64,000 nt of DNA from Chitinophaga sp. CB10 (GTDB taxonomy: Bacteria; Bacteroidota; Bacteroidia; Chitinophagales; Chitinophagaceae). A program made the position numbers and the translations under genes. Location of the stretch: assembly GCA_001870995.2 (NCBI GenBank), contig MLAV02000020.1, positions 70,754 through 134,753 of the forward strand, given 5' to 3'. The notes under the pieces are model-generated. The model saw only the letters and a list, made by a program, of their open reading frames with translations. It had not been told where the DNA came from and made no database searches. Below, piece after piece: positions 7,703 through 16,742 of this stretch (positions are counted from its first letter, which is position 1; each line of letters begins with the position of its first letter).

Positions 7703-9295
7703 TTATCTCCAACGCGGATCGCCGGCAGTCGCTTTCCCGGGGAATCCGCTGTCCTTAATCCTGAAGTTACCATTGTAGGGATCTTCGAACAACGCCGCTA
7801 CCGTGGCGGAATAACCTATTACCCCCGGAATCGGGTTGGAGGTAGCCGTATAATCGCCGGTAGTATAGGTAGCGCTGGCGCTGACAGTAGTGCCGCTGCC
7901 GGCACGTACGCCCCTCACGGAAATAGCGTTGCTGTTGATCCTGCCATGGCCGAGGATGCAACCGGTAAACTTAATGCCGTTGGAAACATTGTTGGCATTA
8001 AAATCTACCAGGTAGGAAGTACTGTTCGCCTGGGGCGCTTCGTTGATCGTCACATTGGTGAACTCAACCGCCTCGGCCTGTTTGCCGCCTACAATTACTT
8101 TCTGCATCTTGTACAGCGTACTGTTGGTGATGCGGATATTGCTCAGGGCAGATTGTGCATTCCCATTCACCACGCCATAATCTGCAATACTGTCTATCAC
8201 ACAATTGTTAAACCCAATGGTATTAATGGCAGTTCCTGCCGCATCCGCCGTCTGCACGCGCACCACGCCACGGAACATTTCCAGGTTGCAGGATTCAAAG
8301 TTCACCTTGCCAATGCTGCCTGCCTTGTTAATATTCATCACATAAGAGCCGGTATATACTGCGCCTTTCAGGGTCACCTCGCGGAACAGCACTGAGTCAA
8401 TCGTAGCGCCGGCAGAGAGGTTCATGGCACTGTTGAAAGTAATCACCGGGTAATTCGGATTGAAGCTGATTTCTGCTACAATGCTCAGCGATTTACTCAG
8501 CACCACTTCTGAAGTAAAGGCATAGTTTTCGCCACGCTTGAGTATAATGGTACTGCCGGATGGTACTACGGCAATGGTATCCATCAGTACGGACGGGCGG
8601 CCGCTGATGGCCGAAAGGTCGATCACCGTACCGTTTGCAGGCACGCCATCTTTCGTTTTGAAAGTGATATAGCCTTTACTTTTTCCTGCCGCATCATAGA
8701 TTTCCACATTATAAGTAGTTGCCGCTTTGAGGCCATTTACCTGGATATGCCCGGCCTGGCTGGTAGCAGCGTCCAAAGCAACGGTAATCACCGGCTCGCT
8801 GGTCGCCTTCAGTTCCAGCTTCACAAAGCCGGGGGCCGGCTTCCAGCTGATGATGGCCGACTTATCGATAATATCCGTCGCAGCGGGATTGATCAGCCAT
8901 TGCTCGCCGGAGATGGAAAAGCTTTTGCTGGTCAGCCAGTGGGAACTTTTCGTACTGTCGGCATTGTTGGTACGCACCCGCACAAAATATTTGGCACGCG
9001 GCGTCAGGTAATTATCGTTGATCCGGATACCGGAAGTATCGGTGGTGAAACGGTGTTCGTAAGTCGCAAAGGTGGAGTCCTTCGAGAGGTCCACTGTATA
9101 GGTGGCCTTCGTGGTGTACAGCGCCGCCTTCCAGGTGAGGATGGCCACCGTATCTTCCGAAGAGATGCTGATTTCCCCGGAAGGCATAAACTCACGCGGC
9201 ATTGCCAGGTCGTCTTCGGTACGTTTGCAGGCTCCCAGGCCGGCGATTGCCAGCAGTATTACTACGAGGTATTTATAATTAAATCTGATAGTCAT
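7703..9295 (-). CDS. surface lipoprotein with FN3-like and beta-helix-like parts (DUF4957/DUF5123-type)
   Basis: 530 residues. A lipoprotein signal peptide ends at LGAC with the lipidated Cys at residue 23. Residues about 35-215 contain two fibronectin type III-like units (VAILTWKAALYTTKATYTVDLS..., then IISWKPAPGFVKLELKA...). Residues about 220-525 look like a right-handed beta-helix with many short Asn/Ile/Val strands (INTIGFNNCVIDS, ITNSTLYKMQKV, IKFTGCILGHG). This layout matches lipoproteins annotated as DUF4957/DUF5123 that accompany pectate PULs in Bacteroides. The likely role is a surface pectin-binding protein or a divergent lyase; no catalytic site could be identified. It lies 11 bp after the SusD gene and before the PL1 gene on the same strand. 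Confidence 0.78.
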   Translation of the reverse strand: MTIRFNYKYLVVILLAIAGLGACKRTEDDLAMPREFMPSGEISISSEDTVAILTWKAALYTTKATYTVDLSKDSTFATYEHRFTTDTSGIRINDNYLTPRAKYFVRVRTNNADSTKSSHWLTSKSFSISGEQWLINPAATDIIDKSAIISWKPAPGFVKLELKATSEPVITVALDAATSQAGHIQVNGLKAATTYNVEIYDAAGKSKGYITFKTKDGVPANGTVIDLSAISGRPSVLMDTIAVVPSGSTIILKRGENYAFTSEVVLSKSLSIVAEISFNPNYPVITFNSAMNLSAGATIDSVLFREVTLKGAVYTGSYVMNINKAGSIGKVNFESCNLEMFRGVVRVQTADAAGTAINTIGFNNCVIDSIADYGVVNGNAQSALSNIRITNSTLYKMQKVIVGGKQAEAVEFTNVTINEAPQANSTSYLVDFNANNVSNGIKFTGCILGHGRINSNAISVRGVRAGSGTTVSASATYTTGDYTATSNPIPGVIGYSATVAALFEDPYNGNFRIKDSGFPGKATAGDPRWR

Positions 9296-9306
9296 GATAG
9301 GGATTT

Positions 9307-11139
9307 TTATTTGTAACCAAAGTTCTGCTCGAGTTTGTAATTACTGTTCATCGCATCCAGCGGAATAGGGAACAGCTCTTTCTTATTTGGCTCAAAGTAG
9401 CGCACGTACCCTTTCCGGTCGCCGGTGATATAATCCTCCGTTACGGAAGCTCTCCATGCTTTGGAAGTATAGCCTGACCCCGATGGTGCGGACGAAGTGC
9501 CCAGCCCCGGTTCAAAGAACACTTTGGAAGGCGCGCCGCCATACAGGTCCATGGTGGCCATCTCCTCAGCGGAAGTTCTCACCTTATACTCCGCCGCCTT
9601 GGTGTAGATATATGCCGGCACGTTGGCGTATCTGCCGGTACCGTTCATAAACTCACGCAGCTTGTCTTTGGTTTCAGCAAATTTGGTAGCAATCAGGTTC
9701 CATCTGATCAGATCATATTTACGGATACCCTCACCGCCAAACTCCAATAATCTTTCCTGTACAATGGCTTTGAAGAATCCTTCCTTATCCTGCGGGATAG
9801 CAGGGATCCTGTCCTCATGGCCCGCATAGGCGCGTTTGCGCACCCGCAGCAGCGCTTCCTGCGCCAGGGCGGAAGGCGCGCCGTTGATCTCGTTGTCCGC
9901 CTCCGCATACATCAGCAGGACGTCCGCAAAGCGCAGGATAGGCCAGTTCACCGCCAGGTTTTGCGCGGTACCGATGATACTGGTCCATGACCGCCTGAAC
10001 TTACCATCTGTCATGGCTGCGCCGGTTGTCGCGATCTTCTTGCTATCCGCGTCAATTTCAAAACAGTTCAGGGTTACATCTCTCCTTACATCCCCGATGG
10101 AATCAAATTCATAGAAGTAGGTAGGGATGGCATTGATGCCGCCGCCTCCGCCGCCATATTTGGAGCTGGCATTGTGCCGCATACCGTTGTAATATCCCAG
10201 CTTACTGTCGGAGCTGGCGTTACCGCCAAAGGCGCCCACTTCAAAAATCAACTCATGTTCATTATCCATGCGGGCCGCGGAATGCAACGTTTTAAAAAGG
10301 TTTTCATACACCGGGTTCAGGGAGTGTTCCGCAGGATGATCCATGATATCCTTACACTCGTCCATCGCTATCTGGTAGTATTTTTTATAGTCGCTGCCAC
10401 GCTCCATCATTTTAGAGCTGGTGCGCAGCGCGTAACCGCCACGGGCCAGTGCAATCCTGGCGCGTAAGCCTTTTACGGTTGCTTTGGTAATGCGGATGTT
10501 TTGGTCGGGCGACTCACTTCTCCACGGCACAAGGTCTTCCGCAGTGGCCAGGTCGGCAAGGATGCGGTCCAGGATAGTGTCCTGGTTGGTGCGCGGCAGG
10601 TAAGGGTCCGCCAGGTCCGCAGCCGGTACAAAGTGCGCCGGCAGATCGCCCCAGTTGCGCACCGCCTCGTAATAAAACTGTGCGCGCAATGTCAGCGCTT
10701 CGCCCAGCATCTTACGCATCAGCTTTTTATCGTTCTCCGAACCGGAGTTATACGGTTTGGACAGCGGGATGTATTTGATACAGTTATTAGCCCTTTCAAT
10801 GCCTTTAAACAACTGGTTAAAGCAGTTGGGCAGGTCGGTGTTGGCAGGGCTTGCGCCATAGCAACTGATCCCTCGGCGGTCGTCCGCATTGTAATCGCCG
10901 GAGGTCCTGAAATCATCAGCGGATTGCGGGAACAGCGTGGCGATGCGGCTACCGTAGCCGTTATCCCCGATCAACATGGCATAGGTGCCAACAATAGCGC
11001 TGTTGGTATTGGAAACGCTGTTGAAAGTATCGTCCAGCAAGACGGTAGAAGGCGAATCTACAGTCAGGTATTTTTTACAGGATGCCACGGTCAGCATACC
11101 GGCAGCAGCCAAAATGGTATATAGAGTACGTTTACGCAT
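9307..11139 (-). CDS. SusD/RagB-family surface glycan-binding lipoprotein (pectate PUL)
   Basis: 610 residues with a lipoprotein signal ending VASC; the lipidated Cys is residue 21. The protein has the TPR-rich SusD layout: TNSAIVGTYAMLIGDNGYG near the N-terminus, RAQFYYEAVRNWGDLP, and the C-terminal LRFADVLLMYAEADNEINGAPS, LLRVRKRAY and LLEFGGEGIRKYDLIRWN blocks that define the family. SusD proteins form the lid of the SusC transporter and bind oligosaccharides at the cell surface. It starts 19 bp downstream of its SusC partner, in the same operon as a pectate lyase, so homogalacturonan fragments are the likely ligand (inference). Confidence 0.94.
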   Translation of the reverse strand: MRKRTLYTILAAAGMLTVASCKKYLTVDSPSTVLLDDTFNSVSNTNSAIVGTYAMLIGDNGYGSRIATLFPQSADDFRTSGDYNADDRRGISCYGASPANTDLPNCFNQLFKGIERANNCIKYIPLSKPYNSGSENDKKLMRKMLGEALTLRAQFYYEAVRNWGDLPAHFVPAADLADPYLPRTNQDTILDRILADLATAEDLVPWRSESPDQNIRITKATVKGLRARIALARGGYALRTSSKMMERGSDYKKYYQIAMDECKDIMDHPAEHSLNPVYENLFKTLHSAARMDNEHELIFEVGAFGGNASSDSKLGYYNGMRHNASSKYGGGGGGINAIPTYFYEFDSIGDVRRDVTLNCFEIDADSKKIATTGAAMTDGKFRRSWTSIIGTAQNLAVNWPILRFADVLLMYAEADNEINGAPSALAQEALLRVRKRAYAGHEDRIPAIPQDKEGFFKAIVQERLLEFGGEGIRKYDLIRWNLIATKFAETKDKLREFMNGTGRYANVPAYIYTKAAEYKVRTSAEEMATMDLYGGAPSKVFFEPGLGTSSAPSGSGYTSKAWRASVTEDYITGDRKGYVRYFEPNKKELFPIPLDAMNSNYKLEQNFGYK

Positions 11140-11158
11140 AATGAGTTACAATTAAATC

Positions 11159-14100
11159 TTAGAAAGAAGCATTTATACCAGCCAGGATGAAACGGCTACG
11201 CGGATACGCAGAGTAATCAACAGACGGCGTCAGCGGATTATTGCGACGGGTATTGGCCTCCGGATCATAACCACTGTACTTCGTGAAAGTATGGAGGTTG
11301 TTAACGGTAGCGTACACACGGAAACGGGAGAATACATTGGTGCGTTTCAGCAGTTTCTCCGGGATGGAATAACCCAGGGTGATGTTACTGATGCGCAGGA
11401 AGGAACCATCTTCGATCGCGAAGGAATGCAGGAAGTAGTTACCCAGCGGCGCGGACCAGTATTTGGTATCCTTGTTCAGGGCTTTCAGCGCCTCAGGATC
11501 GGTTACCTTCTGCCCATTGTCGTCATACCATTTCCATTGGTCTTTCATGAACTCCAGCAGGTTATTGTCCTTATACAGGTACTGCGTGGTAAACTCCATC
11601 CTGTTGGCATTATACACTTTATTGCCATAGGAGAAGTTAAGGAAGATGCTCATATCAAACCCGTTCCAGGTAAACTGGTTGTTGATACCGCCAAAGAACT
11701 TAGGCTGCGCGTTACCCAGCACAGTTCTGTCGTTGGCGCCGATGGTCATGTTCTTATCATTTGTGAGCTTCTTCAGCTTCAGGTCGCCCGGCTGAGGGTC
11801 CCTGTTACCCAGGGCTACAGCGCCGGAGTTAGGCACATCTGCTTTCAGCGTGTATCGTTTGGTGGATGGGTTGTAATCAAAATCATCCACACTGTAGTAA
11901 CCATCGGTTACATAGCCATAGAACTGGCCGATGGGAGCGCCTACTTCCACGAGGAAGTCATTCAGGCTGTTCACCCATCCGGACTGCGCAAAGTAGGATT
12001 TCAGCGGGTTGCCGCTTGGGTCCGTACCCAGGCTCACGATGGTATTTTTATTATGCGCCACGTTGAAACTTACATTCCAGTTGAATTTCTTTTTAGCGAA
12101 AATGGAGGCATTAATCTGCAATTCCACGCCGGTATTTTTGGTTTTACCGATGTTCTGCATTTGTGTGGCATAACCGGTCGTCTGTGGAATTTGCGCAGCC
12201 AGCAGGAGGTCGCGGGTATTGTTATTATAGAAGTCTACCGTGGCGTTGATGCGGTTATCCAGGAAGCTCACATCCAGCCCCAGGTTGCGGGCAACGGTGG
12301 TTTCCCATTTCAGCCTTGGATTGGCGAGGGATACCGGCGCCAGGCCAGGCGTCACCGCTTCCTCAAAGGCATAGCTGGCATTCTTAGCGTCAAACACGGT
12401 GCGGAAAAGGTCGTTGGCAATGCGGTTGTTACCGGAGGTACCCAGGCTGGCGCGCACCTTCAGGTCAGACAGCCAGCGGATATCCGCTTCCTTAAACCAG
12501 TTCTCTTCTGCCACGCGCCAGGCCACCGCTGCGGATGGGAAGAAGGCGAATCCGTTTTCGTAGTTGAACTTGGAAGAACCATCATACCGGCCTGTTAAAG
12601 TGAGCATATAGCGGCTATCGTAAGAGTAGTTTAACCTGCCGAAAAAGGATATCAGCCTTGCCTGTGATTCGCTGGTGGTGGCAGGGTCCTGCACATAACC
12701 GGATGGAGGCGTGGCTTTATCGATACCGGCAAAAGCCTGTTCCGGTGAAAGGTCCACCGGGATGAATTTTACGGTGCTGTTGAAAGTAGTAGCCTTCGTC
12801 TGGTACAGCTCCTGGCCCAGCAATACATTCACATTATGCTTTTTGGCAAAAGTATGTTTGTAGTTCAGGGTGTTGGAGTTGGTCAGCGTCATAGTTTCAC
12901 CGGTGTTGATAGACACGACTGCGAGGCCGGCATTGCTGCGCGCCACGCTGGTCACCTCGCCGTTGTAAGTATTCGCCCTGCTGTTGTTGGCAGTGATACC
13001 GGCTACGGATTTAAACGTAAGGTCCCTGGTGATATCATAGCTAAAGTAACCGCTGAAGTTACCATCGTTGCGATAATCGTATTTCAGTTCGTTATGCGCC
13101 AGTAATACAGGACTGGTGAGGTTGGTGAGATCGGCATAGGCCGGATCGAATATATCCACCACATCTTCCTGGCCTGTACCGATGAACGGTTTGTAGCGAA
13201 CGGAGTTGCGCAAACGGTTAGTACCCTGGGAACCCGTAGCGGAAGTGCCCACCCCATCTATACGCTGCCGGCCATAACGGGCGGTGAGGCCCACTTTCAG
13301 CCGGTCTGACGCCTGGTGGTCAAAGCGGAAAGAGAGCATATTACGGCGGTAACCTGATTCCAGCATGATGCCATCATCTTTCAGGTTATTGAGCGTAAGG
13401 TTGAAGCTCGTGGTTTTGGAACCGCCGGATACGGTGACCACGTTCGTCAGGTTCTTTGCATCACGGCCAAACACCTCATCCTGCCAGTCGGTAAATGGCA
13501 TGTTCCTGTATAATTCCAGGTCTTCCCAGCGGCCATATTTATCGCGGAAGGAGTTGGCCGTAGCCTCATCTGTATTGTAGTTATATACCTTGTACTGGTA
13601 TTTCACATAGTCGTAAGGTTTCAGCACAGCCAGCTTATTCACAATGCTGCGGGTACCGGCATAGCCGTCGTAGCTCACGCGGGTTTTCATTTCCTTCCCT
13701 CCTTTCGTAGTGATGATCACCACGCCGTTTGCGCCGCGGGCGCCGTAGATGGCGGTGGATGCCGCATCTTTCAGTACGTCGATGGATTGGATTTCCTGCG
13801 GGGAAAGTAAAGACAGCGCATTCTCTACCTGGATACCGTCCACAATGTAGAGCGGGGAGTTATCCTGTGTGATGGAACCGCCACCGCGTACACGGATCAG
13901 GATTTCCGCACCCGGGCGGCCTTCCGTCGTCGTTACCTGCACACCCGCCAGGCGGCCGGCCAGCGCTTCCGCCACGGTATTGGCCGGAATGTCCTTCAAC
14001 TCTTTGGTGGCGTTAATGCTGGATACAGAACCGGTGAATTCCCCGCGGGGCATGGTGCCGTAACCTACCACCACCACCTCATTCATGTTGGCGTTGGATT

Positions 14101-14389
14101 GCTCCAGGGTCACATTCAGGGTTTGACCCGCTTTTACAGGTATCACCTTCGCCTGGTAGCCAATGTAGGTAAACTGCAATTGCGCTGCATTATCATTTGG
14201 CAAATTGATCGTGAAGCGCCCGTTAACATCTGTATTAACCCCTGTTGAAGTGTTCATCAGGCGAACAGTTACTCCCGGTAAGGGATCGCCTGCTTCTTTG
14301 TTGGTGACTGTTCCCTTTACCTGACGGGATTGGGCAAAGCCAGCCATACTGCCACATATGATGGCAACAAGGAGAAGAATTCTTTTCAT
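11159..14389 (-). CDS. SusC/RagA-family TonB-linked outer membrane transporter (pectate PUL)
   Basis: 1076 residues. A signal peptide (MKRILLLVAIICGSMAGFAQ) is followed by a carboxypeptidase-D regulatory-like domain (residues about 22-98, VKGTVTNKEAGDPLPGVTV), the VVVVGYGT segment that precedes the plug, a plug domain (LAGRLAGVQVTTTEGRPGAEILIRVRGGGS to GARGANGVVIITTKGG) and a 22-strand type beta-barrel ending in ...FILAGINASF with the expected terminal aromatic. It imports oligosaccharides using TonB energy together with the SusD protein encoded just downstream. This is the first gene of its operon. No dedicated HTCS or sigma/anti-sigma pair lies next to it. Confidence 0.95.
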   Translation of the reverse strand: MKRILLLVAIICGSMAGFAQSRQVKGTVTNKEAGDPLPGVTVRLMNTSTGVNTDVNGRFTINLPNDNAAQLQFTYIGYQAKVIPVKAGQTLNVTLEQSNANMNEVVVVGYGTMPRGEFTGSVSSINATKELKDIPANTVAEALAGRLAGVQVTTTEGRPGAEILIRVRGGGSITQDNSPLYIVDGIQVENALSLLSPQEIQSIDVLKDAASTAIYGARGANGVVIITTKGGKEMKTRVSYDGYAGTRSIVNKLAVLKPYDYVKYQYKVYNYNTDEATANSFRDKYGRWEDLELYRNMPFTDWQDEVFGRDAKNLTNVVTVSGGSKTTSFNLTLNNLKDDGIMLESGYRRNMLSFRFDHQASDRLKVGLTARYGRQRIDGVGTSATGSQGTNRLRNSVRYKPFIGTGQEDVVDIFDPAYADLTNLTSPVLLAHNELKYDYRNDGNFSGYFSYDITRDLTFKSVAGITANNSRANTYNGEVTSVARSNAGLAVVSINTGETMTLTNSNTLNYKHTFAKKHNVNVLLGQELYQTKATTFNSTVKFIPVDLSPEQAFAGIDKATPPSGYVQDPATTSESQARLISFFGRLNYSYDSRYMLTLTGRYDGSSKFNYENGFAFFPSAAVAWRVAEENWFKEADIRWLSDLKVRASLGTSGNNRIANDLFRTVFDAKNASYAFEEAVTPGLAPVSLANPRLKWETTVARNLGLDVSFLDNRINATVDFYNNNTRDLLLAAQIPQTTGYATQMQNIGKTKNTGVELQINASIFAKKKFNWNVSFNVAHNKNTIVSLGTDPSGNPLKSYFAQSGWVNSLNDFLVEVGAPIGQFYGYVTDGYYSVDDFDYNPSTKRYTLKADVPNSGAVALGNRDPQPGDLKLKKLTNDKNMTIGANDRTVLGNAQPKFFGGINNQFTWNGFDMSIFLNFSYGNKVYNANRMEFTTQYLYKDNNLLEFMKDQWKWYDDNGQKVTDPEALKALNKDTKYWSAPLGNYFLHSFAIEDGSFLRISNITLGYSIPEKLLKRTNVFSRFRVYATVNNLHTFTKYSGYDPEANTRRNNPLTPSVDYSAYPRSRFILAGINASF

Positions 14390-14847
14390 AAGTGGAAAAA
14401 AGATTTAATGTCCGTTGAAGAACTCCTTTTCGAATGAAATTTAGGTTGATAGAATCAGCTTTTCAGCTGTATGACGTGCTATGTTGTTGGTGTCTATAGG
14501 TCAGGAAGCATTCTTTTGAATAATTTTCATTAACGTGTCCCATGAAAAGCTGATAGCCTGTTGTTCGTTTCAGATCCATAGCTCTGGTAACAATTTTACT
14601 CTCTAATTTTCTAACCGCCAACAGTTTGCTCCTAATTATTTACGCAATCGTTCCCAAAAGGGTCATTTTGACGTGATAACAAAAAAAATCCCTCGCCGGA
14701 AAACCAGCGAGGGAATGGGCAAAAATACACCGCATCTACTCAAAACGGTATCTTGTAAGAGGCTATCCTCTTATTTATCAGGTTAATGACAGCGGGACTA
14801 TGAATCCGGGAAACCCATTGAACCCAGCGGGTTTTCCGGATCCTTTA
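14390..14847. other. 458-bp intergenic region: terminator of the RG-I operon and leader of the pectate PUL
   Basis: The right part holds the terminator of the long RG-I operon (14681-14714). The left part (14390 to about 14680) must contain the promoter and leader of the SusC gene that starts at 14389. A 12-bp perfect inverted repeat occurs here: ATCAGCTTTTCA (14454-14465) and TGAAAAGCTGAT (14543-14554), 77 bp apart. I found no exact TAnnTTTG -7 element on the minus strand and no coding region. Confidence 0.5.
14681..14714 (-). terminator. rho-independent terminator of the 33-kb RG-I operon
   Basis: On the minus strand: TCCCTCGC, a 10-nt loop, GCGAGGGA, then eight U. The perfect 8-bp GC-rich stem plus U8 lies about 130 bp past the GH105 stop codon and is the only strong intrinsic terminator I found on that strand between 14.7 and 47 kb. 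Confidence 0.85.
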
Positions 14848-15972
14848 TTATTTTTTCTTCAGCTGATATACTTCCGAACCTGCCAGCAGGAAGCATCCCA
14901 GCCCATAATCTTCAAAGTCGGGAATCTTATCATAGCTCACCGGCTGTCCGTCCTTCGGCTCCTTGCCGGTGCTTTGCACCCAGCCCAGCGCGCCGTTGGG
15001 ATGCACGCAGTCCTTCAGCATCGCATTCCAGGCTTTGGCGAGTACCGGCAGGTACACCTTCCGGTCAATAAGGCCCTTGTTGATGCCCCAGGCCATGCCA
15101 TACACGAAAAGCGAGGTACCGGTCAGCTCCTTACCTGGATACTCCGTAGGGTCGGCCAGGCTTACATTCCAGTAGCCGTCCGGGCGTTGCAGCGGGAGCA
15201 GCGCAGCCAGCATGTCCTTGTAATCCTGCATGTATTCAGCATAGTGCGGATCGGTTTTCGGCAGCTCCTCCAGGGTACGTACCAGTGCCGCTACCACCCA
15301 TCCATTGCCCCTGCTCCAATAGCACTGTTTTCCGCCAACGGTGGTATAAGGCGGCACGAAGTCCTTATCTCTCCACCACAACTTATCAGCGGGGTTATAC
15401 AAGCCATTGGTCCCATGCTGATGCTTGGTATAGCTGTACATCCGGTACATGAAGTCGAAATAGCTGTTATCCTTGTTATCTACCCCCAGTTTCACAAACA
15501 CCGGCATCGCCATCTGCAGCGCGTCAATCCACCACCAATCGTCCACCTTATCGGTGCTCTTCATATTGTCGATAGCGGCCTTTACTTCCTTAATGTACTG
15601 CGGGTCCTTATCGATCCTGTACAGGTCAATGTAGGTCTGCCCGGCGCAGATATTATCTGCATTCCGCACGGTAGGGCCGCCCCAGAGGCCCCAGTTGTGG
15701 CTCTTGCCCCAGTCCAGCGCATATTGCTTGTAAGCGGGTTTCTTATCAATATTATACAGCGCCATCAACCCCTCGTAATACACAGCCCGGGTCCAGAGGT
15801 TGGACGGACGTTCTTTTTTCACGAACGTCGGTTTCCCCGGATCAGCGTACTTTTCCATGAAGTACTTATTCGTCAGCTCCAGCGCTTTCAGTGTTTTCTT
15901 CTTATCGGGGAGCTGCTGGGCATTCGCCTGCAAGGCCCCGATCATCGTTAATGCTATCAGTATCTTTTTCAT
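14848..15972 (-). CDS. GH105 unsaturated rhamnogalacturonyl hydrolase
   Basis: 374 residues with a signal peptide (MKKILIALTMIGALQANAQQ). The family folds as an (alpha/alpha)6 barrel and removes the unsaturated galacturonic acid left at the non-reducing end of RG-I fragments by lyases. Diagnostic blocks are DDWWWIDALQMAMP, whose Asp150 corresponds to the catalytic Asp of YteR-type enzymes, CYWSRGNGWVVAAL (about residues 217-230), and the DGYWNVSLADP region. Length is typical for the family. The gene overlaps the upstream CE12 gene by 4 nt (ATGA) and is last in the RG-I operon. It would act on products of the PL11 lyase encoded two genes upstream. Confidence 0.93.
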   Translation of the reverse strand: MKKILIALTMIGALQANAQQLPDKKKTLKALELTNKYFMEKYADPGKPTFVKKERPSNLWTRAVYYEGLMALYNIDKKPAYKQYALDWGKSHNWGLWGGPTVRNADNICAGQTYIDLYRIDKDPQYIKEVKAAIDNMKSTDKVDDWWWIDALQMAMPVFVKLGVDNKDNSYFDFMYRMYSYTKHQHGTNGLYNPADKLWWRDKDFVPPYTTVGGKQCYWSRGNGWVVAALVRTLEELPKTDPHYAEYMQDYKDMLAALLPLQRPDGYWNVSLADPTEYPGKELTGTSLFVYGMAWGINKGLIDRKVYLPVLAKAWNAMLKDCVHPNGALGWVQSTGKEPKDGQPVSYDKIPDFEDYGLGCFLLAGSEVYQLKKK

Positions 15973-16742
15973 CTCAGGTAACTATTAAGCGTACATCCAG
16001 GTATTTGCTTCAGTCCTTCCACCACCGCGCCGGCATTGAGCGCCGCGCCTTCTTTATTGGTATGCGTATGGTCTCCTTTAAACAGCGCGGCTACTTTTTC
16101 CTTGCCCAGCGCTTCATATTTTTCAGCAATGATATTATTCAGGTCAATGAAGAAAGCGCCGGTGGTATCGGCCGTCTGCCGGGCCCATAAGCCATAGTCG
16201 GCATTGCCGCGCTTTACCTTGTCGCCATTCCAGTTATCCCGTGGCACGGGTGAGCAAATGATGGCAATGGCGCCTTTCGCTTTGGCCTCTGCCACATACT
16301 TGCGCATGTACCAGCCATAGGTATGTACCACTTCCTGCTGCTTGCGGATAGGGTTGTAAATTTCCTTAGATTCTTCCCCGGTACCGCGGATGGTGCCTCT
16401 TGCGCGGGCGGTATCGTCCAGCGGACCGGCATCGTTGTGGCCAAACTGCATGATCACGTAGTCGCCCGGCTTCAGCTCAGCCAGGATTCTTTCCCAGCGG
16501 CCTTCCGTGAGGAAGGTGCGGCTACTCCGCCCGCCGATCGCATGGTTTTGCACCTCGATTTTCGCCGTATCAAAATAACTGTCTATCAGCGTTCCCCAGC
16601 CCCATTGGCCGGTACTGCCTTTACCGTCGCCGTTTTTCACGGTACTGTCTCCAATGATATACAGCACGGGCTTTTTCACCTGCGTAAAGGCAGTCATGAG
16701 CAGGCAAAGGGCGGCCAGGCCCAGGTATTTTACTTTCTTCAT
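15969..16742 (-). CDS. CE12 rhamnogalacturonan acetylesterase (single-domain SGNH hydrolase)
   Basis: 257 residues with an N-terminal signal-like segment (YLGLAALCLLMTAF). SGNH blocks are all visible: GDST with nucleophile Ser33, GGRSSRT, FGHND with Asn103, and DHTHT with the Asp224/His227 pair near the C-terminus. CE12 enzymes remove acetyl groups from galacturonate in RG-I so that lyases and hydrolases can act. It overlaps the PL11 gene by 4 nt at its start and the GH105 gene by 4 nt at its end, which indicates translational coupling. A second, two-domain CE12 is encoded at 47.5-48.8 kb. Confidence 0.92.
   Translation of the reverse strand: MKKVKYLGLAALCLLMTAFTQVKKPVLYIIGDSTVKNGDGKGSTGQWGWGTLIDSYFDTAKIEVQNHAIGGRSSRTFLTEGRWERILAELKPGDYVIMQFGHNDAGPLDDTARARGTIRGTGEESKEIYNPIRKQQEVVHTYGWYMRKYVAEAKAKGAIAIICSPVPRDNWNGDKVKRGNADYGLWARQTADTTGAFFIDLNNIIAEKYEALGKEKVAALFKGDHTHTNKEGAALNAGAVVEGLKQIPGCTLNSYLR

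Noticed and set aside
14800..15951. 383-codon open frame on the plus strand
   Set aside because: Antisense to the GH105 gene, which shows catalytic motifs and fits the operon overlaps.
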